This document shows, in pieces, positions 1 through 7,392 of a stretch of DNA of 64,000 bases; within the stretch, counting starts at the first letter, position 1; every line of letters begins with the position of its first letter. Origin of the DNA: Streptomyces canus (GTDB lineage Bacteria > Actinomycetota > Actinomycetes > Streptomycetales > Streptomycetaceae); assembly GCF_001514145.1 (NCBI RefSeq), contig NZ_KQ948663.1:288438-352437 (forward strand). Direction: 5' to 3'. Made by a program: the position numbers and the translations under genes. Below the pieces are notes generated by a model. That model had not been told where the DNA came from and did not search any database. It saw only the letters and a list, made by a program, of their open reading frames with translations.

Positions 1-1
1 C

Positions 2-499
2 GTACGGCTGAAGGGCGGGGACCCCTATGTCTTCGGCCGGGGCATGGAGGAGCTGCACGCCCTCGCCGAGGCCGGCATCCCCTGCACCGTCGTCCCCGGC
101 ATCTCCAGCTCGATCTCGGTCCCGGGCGCGGCAGGCATCCCGGTCACCCACCGGGGCGTGGCACACGAGTTCACGGTGGTCAGCGGCCATGTCGCCCCTG
201 ACGACGAGCGCTCCCTGGTCGACTGGCCCTCGCTCGCCAAGCTCACCGGCACCCTCGTGATCCTCATGGGCGTCGACAAGATCGGCCGGATCGCCGAGAC
301 CCTGGTGGCCCACGGCAAGTCGCCCGACACCCCGGTCGCCCTGGTCCAGGAGGGCACGACGGCGGCCCAGCGCCGGGTCGACGCCACCCTGGCGACGGTC
401 GGTGACGTGGTCGTGGCCGAGGACGTGAAGCCTCCGGCCGTCATCGTCGTCGGCGAGGTCGTGGCCGTAGGACCGCGGATGTCGGAGCCCTCGGAGTAA
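2..499 (+). CDS. cobA: Uroporphyrinogen-III C-methyltransferase (SUMT), C-terminal part
   Basis: The 5' end lies outside the window, so only the last 165 codons are present. The visible part opens with RLKGGDPYVFGRG, the signature of SAM-dependent uroporphyrinogen-III methyltransferases, followed by GIPVTHRG and a C-terminal VALVQEGTTAAQRR segment typical of the tetrapyrrole methylase fold. The enzyme adds two methyl groups to uroporphyrinogen III to give precorrin-2, the entry to cobalamin and siroheme. The stop is TAA at 497-499. Whether the missing N-terminus carries a CysG-type fusion cannot be seen. Confidence 0.93.
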   Translation, partial: VRLKGGDPYVFGRGMEELHALAEAGIPCTVVPGISSSISVPGAAGIPVTHRGVAHEFTVVSGHVAPDDERSLVDWPSLAKLTGTLVILMGVDKIGRIAETLVAHGKSPDTPVALVQEGTTAAQRRVDATLATVGDVVVAEDVKPPAVIVVGEVVAVGPRMSEPSE

Positions 500-528
500 C
501 CCGGGGTAACACAACCTGCTCCCAGCCG

Positions 529-557
529 TTGGCACCGCTCCCAGGACAAGGCAGTAT
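529..557 (+). promoter_or_regulatory. Promoter of the TrmH-like gene (leaderless)
   Basis: TTGGCA at 529-534 and CAGTAT at 552-557 are separated by 17 nt. The GTG start at 564 lies 6 nt after the -10 box and no ribosome binding site is visible, which fits leaderless transcription. Confidence 0.5.
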
Positions 558-563
558 CACCCT

Positions 564-1382
564 GTGGCCGATCTCATCACCGTCGAGGACCCCGACGACC
601 CGCGCCTGCACGACTACACGGGCCTGACCGACGTCGAACTGCGACGCAAACGCGAGCCGGCCGAGGGCCTGTTCATCGCCGAGGGCGAGAAGGTCATCCG
701 CCGGGCGAAGGACGCGGGCTACGAGATGCGCTCCATGCTGCTCTCCGCGAAGTGGGTCGATGTCATGCGTGACGTCATCGACGAACTCCCGGCCCCGGTC
801 TACGCCGTCAGCCCGGAGCTCGCCGAACAGGTCACCGGCTACCACGTGCACCGCGGCGCGCTCGCCTCCATGCAGCGCAAACCCCTGCCCACGGCGGCCG
901 AGTTGCTCCGGACCGCCCGCCGGGTGGTGGTCATGGAGTCGGTCAACGACCACACCAACATCGGCGCGATCTTCCGTTCGGCGGCGGCGCTGGGCATGGA
1001 CGCGGTGCTGCTGTCGCCCGACTGCGCCGACCCCCTGTACCGCCGCAGCGTCAAGGTCTCGATGGGCGCGGTCTTCTCCGTCCCCTACGCCCGCCTCGAC
1101 TCCTGGCCCAAGGGCCTGGACTCGGTCCGCGAGGCCGGCTTCACCCTCCTCGCCCTCACTCCGGACGCCAAGGCAAAGACCCTCGACGAGGCCGCCCCGC
1201 ACAAGATGGACCGGGTCGCGCTGATGCTCGGCGCCGAGGGCGACGGCCTGACCACCCAGGCCCTGGTCGCCGCCGACGAATGGGTCCGCATCCCGATGGC
1301 CCACGGCGTGGACTCCCTCAACGTGGGCGCGGCGGCCGCGGTCGCGTTCTACGCGGTGGCCACGGGACGCCCACAGGGCTGA
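564..1382 (+). CDS. TrmH/SpoU-family RNA 2'-O-methyltransferase
   Basis: 272 residues. The C-terminal half has the SpoU knot motifs in order: NDHTNIGAIFRSAAALG (motif 1), LMLGAEGDGL (motif 2) and IPMAHGVDSLNVGAAAAVA (motif 3). The N-terminal ~110 residues, with GLFIAEGEKVIRRA, match the RNA-binding substrate domain of RlmB/TsnR-type enzymes. It should transfer a methyl group from SAM to a ribose 2'-OH in rRNA or tRNA; the target nucleotide cannot be told from sequence. The GTG start sits just downstream of a good -35/-10 pair with no Shine-Dalgarno sequence. It stands alone between cobA and a convergent kinase gene. Confidence 0.9.
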   Translation: MADLITVEDPDDPRLHDYTGLTDVELRRKREPAEGLFIAEGEKVIRRAKDAGYEMRSMLLSAKWVDVMRDVIDELPAPVYAVSPELAEQVTGYHVHRGALASMQRKPLPTAAELLRTARRVVVMESVNDHTNIGAIFRSAAALGMDAVLLSPDCADPLYRRSVKVSMGAVFSVPYARLDSWPKGLDSVREAGFTLLALTPDAKAKTLDEAAPHKMDRVALMLGAEGDGLTTQALVAADEWVRIPMAHGVDSLNVGAAAAVAFYAVATGRPQG

Positions 1383-1444
1383 GCCGCGGGTCGGGCCGGA
1401 TCCGCCCAGGGCGCTTACCCTTGACGGCGATCCCGGCGAAGCAC

Positions 1445-2857
1445 TCAGTCCGTCCCGCCGCCGACCAACTGCTGCGGTTCCTGGGGCGGCGGCGCGTGCA
1501 CCTGTCCCTGCCGCTGTTCCCTCACGACACCGCTGTCGCCGCCGAGTCCGCGCGGCGGCCCCTGGCAGCCCTGGGCGGCGGCGATGCCCAGGGCCACGAG
1601 CAGCGTCACGACGACGAACACGAACAGCCGCTGACGCAGGAGACGCGGGTTCGCGGGGCGCAGTCCCGTCTTGGTGTTCCTGGGGGAGGGCCGACCGGTA
1701 CCGCTGCGCTGCGCGGGGCGGTTTCCGCTGCCGGAGCGGGTCGTGTTCCGCGAGGAGGCCGGGGTGGACCGGGGGCCCGGGCGGGAGGGGGGTACGCCGT
1801 TGCCGCGTGGGGTGCTGCCGCCGCGTGACGGGGCCCCGCCGCGCGCGGGGGCCTGGCCCCGGACCTGCCCGGAACCGCGGGCCGGAGGGGTTCCCTGGGG
1901 GCTGGGAGTGCCCGGCTGACCCTGGGGGCGTCGTTGGGCGGACCGCTCCGGATAGGTGTCGGCGATGCGTCCGGTGGGCCGGTCCGCCTCGCCGGCGCGC
2001 GGGGCGGGCGGCCGCAGATCCGGCAGGCCCTGTGCCTCGCGGGCCGCGATCTCCTTGAGCCGCAGCGACAGTTGGAGCGTGCTCGGCCGCTCTTCGGGGT
2101 CCTTCGCCAGACAGGCGCGGATGAGGGGGGCCACCGCGTCGGGCACGCCGTGCAGCTGCGCCTCCTCGTGCACCACGCGGTACAGCATCACCTCGGAACT
2201 GCCGTGCCCGAAGGGCGAGTCGCCCATCGAGGCGTACGCCAGGGTCGCGCCCAGGGAGAACACGTCGGTGGCCGGCGTCACCGCGGCGCCGCGCACCTGC
2301 TCGGGCGCGAGGAAGCCGGGGGAGCCGACGGCGGTGCCGACATGGGTGAGCGTGGAGGCTCCGGTCGCCCAGGCGATACCGAAGTCGATGATCCGCGGGC
2401 CCTTGGGGGACAGGAGGATGTTCGACGGCTTGAGGTCGCGGTGCACCACCCCCGCCTCGTGCACGGCGACGAGCCCCTCCGAGAGGGCGGCCCCGATGGC
2501 GGCGACCTCCGCCGCGCGCAGGGAACCCTCGTCGGCGACCTTGTCGTGGAGGGAGGGGCCGGGGACGTACTGGGTGGCGAACCACGGACGGTCCGCTTCC
2601 AGGTCCGCCGCCACGAGCCGGGCGGTACAGCCGCCGCGGATCCGCCGCGCGGCGGAGACCTCGCGCGCGAAGCGCGACCGGAACTCCTGGTCCTCCGCGA
2701 GATCGGGCCGGATGACCTTCAGCGCGACCCGCTGCCCCTTGCGGTCGGAGCCCAGGTAGACGACGCCCATTCCACCCGCGCCGAGCCGTCTGTGAAGCTT
2801 GAACGAGCCGACGACGCGCGGGTCCTCGCGCCTCAGGCGCATCATCGCCATGTTCAT
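1445..2857 (-). CDS. Membrane-anchored eukaryotic-type Ser/Thr protein kinase
   Basis: A complete Hanks-type kinase domain fills the first ~280 residues: glycine loop RRLGAGGMGVVYLG, lysine in VALKVIRP, catalytic HRDLKPSNIL, DFG, and GSPGFLAPEQ in the activation segment. A Pro/Arg/Gly/Thr-rich, probably disordered linker follows, then one transmembrane segment (RLFVFVVVTLLVALGIAAA) and an outer tail of only ~40 residues without PASTA or other sensor domains. It should phosphorylate cytoplasmic proteins at the membrane; the ligand and targets are unknown. The start is uncertain: ATG 2857 is chosen, but GTG 2887 and ATG 2851, 2845 and 2842 are in frame and none has a strong ribosome binding site. 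Confidence 0.88.
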   Translation of the reverse strand: MNMAMMRLRREDPRVVGSFKLHRRLGAGGMGVVYLGSDRKGQRVALKVIRPDLAEDQEFRSRFAREVSAARRIRGGCTARLVAADLEADRPWFATQYVPGPSLHDKVADEGSLRAAEVAAIGAALSEGLVAVHEAGVVHRDLKPSNILLSPKGPRIIDFGIAWATGASTLTHVGTAVGSPGFLAPEQVRGAAVTPATDVFSLGATLAYASMGDSPFGHGSSEVMLYRVVHEEAQLHGVPDAVAPLIRACLAKDPEERPSTLQLSLRLKEIAAREAQGLPDLRPPAPRAGEADRPTGRIADTYPERSAQRRPQGQPGTPSPQGTPPARGSGQVRGQAPARGGAPSRGGSTPRGNGVPPSRPGPRSTPASSRNTTRSGSGNRPAQRSGTGRPSPRNTKTGLRPANPRLLRQRLFVFVVVTLLVALGIAAAQGCQGPPRGLGGDSGVVREQRQGQVHAPPPQEPQQLVGGGTD

Positions 2858-3053
2858 CCCCGCTGCCCGGTCCGTGTGACGAGCCACAGCTTACGTTTCC
2901 GCGGGCCGCCGCGCGCAGAGGCCGCGCCCTCTCGTCCCGATGGATTGTCAGTGCCGGGTGGGAGACTTGAGGGGTGGTCAGGGAGCCGGAGGGCGGGCGG
3001 ACTTCGGCGCGCATGTGATCCCAACCACCCGTCGCAGAAGGGGGATTGAACCC

Positions 3054-3329
3054 GTGAAGGGTGATCGCGTGGAGATAGTCGTGGACGCAGGGGACACGAC
3101 GCGCACATACGAGGTGGTGGCGAGCAGGGCGGGCCGCCGGGTGGAGACGGCGGTACGACGGGGTGTCGTGGAAGTGAGCGAAGTCACGCGGAACGGATCG
3201 GTGGTGCGGACGGCCCGGTTCATGGCGACCCGGGTCCTCGCTCTGGTGGAGCAGCCGGTGCCGCGTGAGGACGGCTCGGAGAAAGCCGGGCAGACCGGGC
3301 GACCCCTCCGGGAAGACCCGGAGACCTAG
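3054..3329 (+). CDS. Small hypothetical protein, 91 aa
   Basis: Not recognised beyond its likely conservation as a Streptomyces hypothetical protein. GTG 3054 is chosen because AAGGGGG precedes it at a normal distance; an upstream in-frame ATG at 2940 would add a low-quality segment. The protein starts MKGDRVEIVVDAGDTTRTYEV and has alternating beta-like stretches (RTYEVVASRAGRRVETAV, VVEVSEVTRNGSVVRTARF), then a charged disordered tail. No signal peptide, membrane segment or cysteine motif is present. It is divergent from the kinase gene and could share a promoter region with it. Confidence 0.6.
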   Translation: MKGDRVEIVVDAGDTTRTYEVVASRAGRRVETAVRRGVVEVSEVTRNGSVVRTARFMATRVLALVEQPVPREDGSEKAGQTGRPLREDPET

Positions 3330-3525
3330 GTCCCCGTCTCCACCCACGGGAGTACTCCGCTGGTCATTGCTCATCCTCGGGGAGGCCCGGCAATCGGTAC
3401 GAGGGCATGACGTGCGGAGAGCCCCCGACGCCTAGATTTGAGGTCAAGCGGCGGGTGCAGCACTCGTCCCCCGAGGTCAGACACCCGCCGCTGCCAACCA
3501 CAACAGAACGGTCAGGAGAGGGACC

Positions 3526-3708
3526 ATGGCTCTTACGGCACCGCGGACACTGTCCCGCACATCCAAAACCCGCCGTACGGGCCGCCGTCACCCGCTGGTG
3601 GCGACGCTCATGGCCCTTCCTCTGGCGGTCCTGCTCCTCGTCGTCTTCGACGGCTGGGAGACAGTGACCACACAGGCGTCGTCCGTGGGACTGATGCTGG
3701 GGCGCTGA
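3526..3708 (+). CDS. Small single-span membrane protein, 60 aa
   Basis: The ATG at 3526 is preceded by GGAGAGGGACC, a good ribosome binding site. The first ~22 residues are strongly basic (MALTAPRTLSRTSKTRRTGRR), followed by one hydrophobic helix (LVATLMALPLAVLLLVVF) and a short polar tail. The charge pattern predicts an inside N-terminus. No family is recognised and no function is assigned. A long perfect hairpin lies ~90 nt downstream. Confidence 0.6.
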   Translation: MALTAPRTLSRTSKTRRTGRRHPLVATLMALPLAVLLLVVFDGWETVTTQASSVGLMLGR

Positions 3709-3790
3709 GCGGCGACCCCAGGCCCGGAAGAGCGGTCCGGGCGGGGACATCAACCCATGAAACCCCGTGGGGACGGGGGTGCGGCGGACG

Positions 3791-3836
3791 GCAAAAATGC
3801 CGGCGCAGCTGGGGAGCTGCGCCGGCATTGCTTTGC
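3791..3836. terminator. Long hairpin, probable terminator
   Basis: Perfect 15-bp arms at 3796-3810 and 3815-3829 with a GGGG loop. The stem extends by gcaaa (3791-3795) pairing with tttgc (3832-3836) across a 2-nt bulge. It is the likely terminator for the 60-aa gene, though a stable small RNA is also possible. Confidence 0.65.
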
Positions 3837-3904
3837 CCTCCGGGGGTTGAGCGGGGTGCCTCCGGCGGTTGAGCGGGTGCGGGTTCGGTGGGGGCGGACG
3901 TTGT

Positions 3905-3925
3905 GCGCAGTTCCCCGCGCCCCTG
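3905..3925 (+). repeat. Dispersed Streptomyces intergenic repeat, copy 1
   Basis: Core GCGCAGTTCCCCGCGCCCCT, seen again inverted at 4183-4216 and in the same orientation at 19631-19665. This element is familiar from 3'-flanking regions of many Streptomyces genes. Confidence 0.7.
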
Positions 3926-4182
3926 ATGCCTGCGGCGCAGCTGCGACTCCGGTGGGGGGCGGGTGTCGTGCGTGCGGGTGTGTTGGGGGTCGGGGCCGGG
4001 GTGGGGGGTGTCCGTCCTCGGTCCGGCGGTTGCTGTTGCTTCAGCGGTTGCTCGGTATCGGACGCCGGCCGCTGCGGGCGGACACCCCCCACCCTGTCCC
4101 CTTCGCGCCGTACGCGGCCACGGCCCGCCGTCGTGCAGGGTGCGGCGAGCGGTCCGTCGCAGTGCGGGTGACTGCAACTTCC

Positions 4183-4216
4183 CAGGGGCGCGGGGAACTG
4201 CGCGACCAGCCCCCAC
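4183..4216 (-). repeat. Dispersed Streptomyces intergenic repeat, copy 2 (inverted)
   Basis: CAGGGGCGCGGGGAACTGCG followed by CGACCAGC, the reverse complement of copies at 3905 and 19631. With copy 1 it forms a widely spaced inverted pair. Confidence 0.7.
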
Positions 4217-4326
4217 CGGTCTGCAGACGCGCAAGGACCCAGCGAGCCACCTCCCATAGGCGCCCAGCTCAAGCCAGCGCAGCGGCTACGCTCGCGAACA
4301 GACCACCCCGCCGCCCAGGGAGTCCC

Positions 4327-5265
4327 GTGACCGCCCACCCCCTGCTCACCGAGCTCACCCTCAGAGCCAGAACCGAGGCTCACTCCCATAAGCAGTCGGC
4401 GTGCCCCTGCGGAGCGGCAACCCTTGCCGACCGCCCCGACGCCACAGTCGTCCGGCACGCGGACACCGTCGCGAAGGCCCACGCCCCCGACACCGCCCCC
4501 GCCGAGCTGACCCCCCGCCTCGCCACAGCCGCCCACCTCCCCGGCATCCTCCTGCCCCCACTCGGCAGGACCCCCGTCGACCTGCACGGCAGACTCGTCA
4601 CCTTCTGGCCGTACGGCGAACCCGTGGACCCCGAGAACCCCGACTCCGCCCCCTGGGAAGCCGCCGCCACCCTCCTCGCCCGCCTCCACCGCACCCCCGC
4701 CCCACCCGGCCTGCCCCCCATGCGCGGCCCCGCCAAAGCAGCCCTCGCCGTTGCCCGCCTCCTCGCCGCCACCCGCCAAAGGCCCGCCACCCATGTCCTC
4801 CGCGCCTGGCGCACCCTCCCGGCCTGGGCCCGCGCCGAGACGCCCATGTCCGACACGACGACCCTCTGCCACGGTGACCTCCACCTCGGTCAACTCGTCC
4901 GCCACCCCGTCCCCGACGGCCCCTGGCACCTCATCGACGTCGACGATCTCGGCGTAGGGGAACCCGCCTGGGACCTCGCCCGCCCCGCCGCCTGGTACGC
5001 CTGCGGCCTGCTGTCGCCCGACGACTGGTCCCGCTTCCTCGGTGCCTACCGAGCGGCAGGCGGCCCCGCGGTCCCCGCCGACGGCGACCCCTGGCCGGCC
5101 CTGGACGTCGCCGCCCGCGCCCTCACCGTGCAGACGGCGGCCCGGGCGATCGTCAAGGCGGCCGAGGCGGACCGTGCGCTGGACGACGTGGAGCAGGCGG
5201 TCGTCGACGCCTGTGACCGAATGGGTTCTGCCCCGCCGCAGTTGGCGGGCGGTTTCGCGAAGTAG
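4327..5265 (+). CDS. Aminoglycoside phosphotransferase-fold (APH) protein
   Basis: 312 residues from GTG 4327, preceded by GGGAG; the reading frame is open further upstream but that part covers the repeat region and is not protein-like. The catalytic loop CHGDLHLGQL and the metal-binding LIDVDDLGVGEPAWDLARP are the Brenner and DFG-like motifs of APH/choline-kinase-type phosphotransferases. The N-terminal lobe is short and proline-rich, and no clear lysine motif is visible. The substrate is unknown; family members include antibiotic, choline, homoserine and maltose kinases, so no resistance role is claimed. Confidence 0.82.
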   Translation: MTAHPLLTELTLRARTEAHSHKQSACPCGAATLADRPDATVVRHADTVAKAHAPDTAPAELTPRLATAAHLPGILLPPLGRTPVDLHGRLVTFWPYGEPVDPENPDSAPWEAAATLLARLHRTPAPPGLPPMRGPAKAALAVARLLAATRQRPATHVLRAWRTLPAWARAETPMSDTTTLCHGDLHLGQLVRHPVPDGPWHLIDVDDLGVGEPAWDLARPAAWYACGLLSPDDWSRFLGAYRAAGGPAVPADGDPWPALDVAARALTVQTAARAIVKAAEADRALDDVEQAVVDACDRMGSAPPQLAGGFAK

Positions 5266-5345
5266 GGTGCAACCGACCAGGGCCGGACGGAGTCTGTCCA
5301 GGCGTAACGCGAAGCAGGACCAACGGGCGAGGAGTTGAGCCGACG

Positions 5346-5654
5346 ATGCAGTGTCCGAAGTGTCACGCACCGATGCACACCTACAACCGCAACGGTGTTC
5401 AGATCGAGCAGTGCAGCGGCTGCCGCGGGATCTTTCTCGACTACGGCGAGCTGGAGTCGCTGACCCGCATGGAGTCCCAGTGGGGCGGCGGCCCTGCCGT
5501 TCCCCCGCCCCCGGCCGCTCCGCAGTACCCGGCCGCGCCCGGCGGACCTGCCTGGGGCGCGCCGCAGCACGGAGGCGGTCACTACGGCGGCCACGGCGGC
5601 CACGGCGGTCACCACCGCAACCGCGGCTTCGGCCACATGCTGTTCTCCAGCTGA
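5346..5654 (+). CDS. TFIIB-type zinc-ribbon protein, 102 aa
   Basis: C3-P-K-C6 and C23-S-G-C26 form a four-cysteine zinc ribbon in the first 40 residues (MQCPKCHAPM and QIEQCSGCRGIFLDYGELE), the zf-TFIIB family pattern. After residue 45 the protein becomes Pro/Ala-rich and then Gly/His-rich, with repeated GGH units that could bind metal. The role is unknown; the family is thought to bind nucleic acid or act as small adaptors. A strong terminator hairpin follows. Confidence 0.8.
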   Translation: MQCPKCHAPMHTYNRNGVQIEQCSGCRGIFLDYGELESLTRMESQWGGGPAVPPPPAAPQYPAAPGGPAWGAPQHGGGHYGGHGGHGGHHRNRGFGHMLFSS

Positions 5655-5666
5655 CCGAGCAACGAG

Positions 5667-5696
5667 GAAGCCCCCGGCCGCAGGGCCGGGGGCTTC
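5667..5696. terminator. Bidirectional terminator between zinc-ribbon gene and tRNA cluster
   Basis: Perfect 13-bp arms at 5667-5679 and 5684-5696 around a GCAG loop. It can end the zinc-ribbon transcript and the convergent tRNA operon. Confidence 0.8.
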
Positions 5697-5702
5697 GGTG
5701 TG

Positions 5703-5774
5703 TGCGCGATACTGGGATTGAACCAGTGACCTCTTCCGTGTCAGGGAAGCGCTCTCCCGCTGAGCTAATCGCGC
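5703..5774 (-). tRNA. tRNA-Val(GAC), copy 1
   Basis: 72-nt cloverleaf read on the minus strand. Acceptor arms are GCGCGAT/ATCGCGC, the D-arm has TAGCTCAGCGGGAGAGC, the anticodon loop is CTGACAC (GAC), and the T-arm is GGTTCAATCC. The 3' CCA is not encoded. It is the last gene of the minus-strand tRNA cluster. Confidence 0.95.
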
Positions 5775-5805
5775 GGGAACCACGATCAAGATCGTGAAGA
5801 CTGCG

Positions 5806-5877
5806 TGCGCGATACTGGGATTGAACCAGTGACCTCTTCCGTGTCAGGGAAGCGCTCTCCCGCTGAGCTAATCGCGC
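5806..5877 (-). tRNA. tRNA-Val(GAC), copy 2
   Basis: 72-nt cloverleaf with the same body and acceptor stem (GCGCGAT/ATCGCGC) as the copy at 5703. Anticodon loop CTGACAC reads GAC. Confidence 0.95.
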
Positions 5878-5911
5878 GGGTCAGACCTTCGATCATCTGC
5901 CGAAGATCCAG

Positions 5912-5983
5912 TGGACGATACTGGGATTGAACCAGTGACCTCTTCCGTGTCAGGGAAGCGCTCTCCCGCTGAGCTAATCGTCC
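5912..5983 (-). tRNA. tRNA-Val(GAC), copy 3 with a different acceptor stem
   Basis: The body from D-arm to T-arm is the same as in the other two copies, but the acceptor stem is GGACGAT/ATCGTCC. The changes are compensated on both strands of the stem, so the gene looks functional. Confidence 0.94.
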
Positions 5984-5987
5984 TTGG

Positions 5988-6058
5988 AGGTGGAGACGGG
6001 ATTTGAACCCGTGTAGACGGCTTTGCAGGCCGTTGCCTCGCCTCTCGGCCACTCCACC
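5988..6058 (-). tRNA. tRNA-Cys(GCA)
   Basis: 71-nt cloverleaf. Acceptor GGTGGAG/CTCCACC, anticodon stem-loop ACGGC-CTGCAAA-GCCGT giving GCA, T-arm GGGTTCAAATCC. It lies 4 nt from the adjoining Val gene, so the cluster must be processed from one transcript. Confidence 0.95.
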
Positions 6059-6097
6059 AGGAGTGCAGGGGCTCGGGAAGATCCCCTGTTTCCATCG

Positions 6098-6170
6098 AGC
6101 GGACGACGAGGCTCGAACTCGCGACCTCAACCTTGGCAAGGTTGCGCTCTACCAACTGAGCTACGTCCGC
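6098..6170 (-). tRNA. tRNA-Gly(GCC)
   Basis: 73-nt cloverleaf. Acceptor GCGGACG/CGTCCGC, anticodon stem-loop CAACC-TTGCCAA-GGTTG giving GCC. It is the first gene of the cluster, read Gly-Cys-Val-Val-Val. Confidence 0.95.
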
Positions 6171-6335
6171 TTGTCGTTTCGTTCCGCTCTCGCGGCCCGG
6201 CGACGAGTTGAACTCTAGCGGATTCCGGGGCCAGTACAAAAACGCGTTTGCGCAGCGTGCTGCGGTGCGCATGTCGACGTACGTGGTCAGGGCGGCCTGA
6301 GGGACATGGCCAGGTCACCCGCAGGACACCCGCCA

Positions 6336-6341
6336 TAGACT
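6336..6341 (+). promoter_or_regulatory. -10 element for leaderless pabB
   Basis: TAGACT ends 7 nt before the GTG start at 6349. There is no ribosome binding site, and a -35 box is weak or absent (GGTCAC at 6313-6318). Confidence 0.45.
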
Positions 6342-6348
6342 CGACAGC

Positions 6349-7392
6349 GTGCTCGACCTCCCTCCTCTCGCCCGTTTCGGCGACCGCCTCGCCACCGGTC
6401 TCCTCGATGTCACCAGTGATCCCGCGGCTCTGGAGTCCACCGGCTTCTGGGCCGTCGCCGCGGACTTCGAGGGCGGTCTGACCTGCGCCCGCTTCGCCGA
6501 CGTACGCCAGGAGCCGGTGCCTTCGCCGCGGCCCGGAGCGTGGCCAGGGCCCCCGGTCGGTGACTGGACGTCATCGCTGGATCGCGCCGCGTACATGGAG
6601 GGTGTACGGCGGATCCGCGCGCACATCGCCACCGGCGAGGTCTACCAGGCCAACCTCTGCCGGGTGCTGACCGCGCCCCTCGCACCCGGCGCCGACGCGG
6701 ACGTGCTGACCGCGCTGCTGGCCCGCGGCAATCCGGCGCCCTATGCAGGAACGATCCGGCTGCCCGGACACGGGGTCGAGATCGCCACCGCCTCCCCCGA
6801 GCTGTTCCTGCGCCGGGAGGGCAGGATCGTGGAGTCGGGGCCGATCAAGGGGACCGGGCGGACCGAGGACGACCTGCTGGCCAAGGACTACGCCGAGAAC
6901 GTGATGATCGTGGACCTGGTCCGCAATGACCTGGGGCGGGTGTGCGCCACGGGCAGCGTGACCGTTCCCGACCTGTGCGCCGTGGAGAAGCACCCCGGTC
7001 TCGTCCACCTCGTGTCGACCGTGCGGGGCGAGCTGCGCGAGGGCGCCGGCTGGGCCGAGCTGCTCGACGCGGCCTTCCCGCCCGGCTCGGTCACCGGCGC
7101 GCCCAAGTCCAGCGCCCTGCGGATCATCGACGCCCTGGAGACCGCGCCCCGGGGGCCGTACTGCGGAGGCGTCGGCTGGGTCGACGCCGACCGGGGCACC
7201 GGGGAGCTGGCCGTCGGCATCCGTACCTTCTGGATCGACCGTGCCGAAGGAGTGCTGCGTTTCGGTACCGGCGCCGGTATCACCTGGGGGTCCGACCCCG
7301 AGGGGGAGTGGCGGGAGACCGAGCTGAAGGCGTCCCGGCTGCTCGCGATAGCGTCGGGGACGTACGAGGTGAGTGGAGGGACCCCTACGTGA
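6349..7392 (+). CDS. pabB: Aminodeoxychorismate synthase component I
   Basis: 347 residues of the chorismate-binding fold. Motifs include GEVYQANLCR, the SPELFLRREG segment, GPIKGTGRTEDD, ENVMIVDLVRNDLGRV, SVTGAPKSSALRIID and a C-terminal VGIRTF. This set matches PabB, which makes 4-amino-4-deoxychorismate for folate or pABA-derived antibiotics, rather than TrpE. No glutaminase (PabA) is encoded nearby. The GTG start lies 7 nt after a TAGACT -10 box, so translation is probably leaderless. The stop overlaps the pabC start by 4 nt (GTGA), which couples the two steps of the pathway. Confidence 0.87.
   Translation: MLDLPPLARFGDRLATGLLDVTSDPAALESTGFWAVAADFEGGLTCARFADVRQEPVPSPRPGAWPGPPVGDWTSSLDRAAYMEGVRRIRAHIATGEVYQANLCRVLTAPLAPGADADVLTALLARGNPAPYAGTIRLPGHGVEIATASPELFLRREGRIVESGPIKGTGRTEDDLLAKDYAENVMIVDLVRNDLGRVCATGSVTVPDLCAVEKHPGLVHLVSTVRGELREGAGWAELLDAAFPPGSVTGAPKSSALRIIDALETAPRGPYCGGVGWVDADRGTGELAVGIRTFWIDRAEGVLRFGTGAGITWGSDPEGEWRETELKASRLLAIASGTYEVSGGTPT

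Larger units (their letters stand above)
3709..4326. other. 618-nt gene-free stretch with hairpin and dispersed repeats
   Basis: No reading frame here has a credible start or gene-like protein. It holds the hairpin at 3791-3836 and two copies, in opposite orientation, of the Streptomyces intergenic repeat with core GCGCAGTTCCCCGCGCCCCT (3905-3925 and 4183-4216). Between them is a G/C-rich low-complexity segment. Confidence 0.7.

Noticed and set aside
441..3374. 977-aa open frame on the minus strand
   Set aside because: It runs antisense through the methyltransferase gene and in another frame through the kinase gene; composition is Arg/Gly/Pro-rich without motifs, an effect of high GC.
3757..4326. 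N-terminal extension of the APH-like gene
   Set aside because: The frame is open but covers a hairpin and two dispersed repeats; GTG 4327 with GGGAG fits far better.
4327..5265. Antibiotic resistance kinase
   Set aside because: The APH fold alone does not show this; substrate-binding features of aminoglycoside enzymes are not visible.
3364..5370. 668-aa open frame on the minus strand over the repeat region and the APH-like gene
   Set aside because: Low-complexity, crosses intergenic repeats, no ribosome binding site, and the plus-strand frame carries real motifs.
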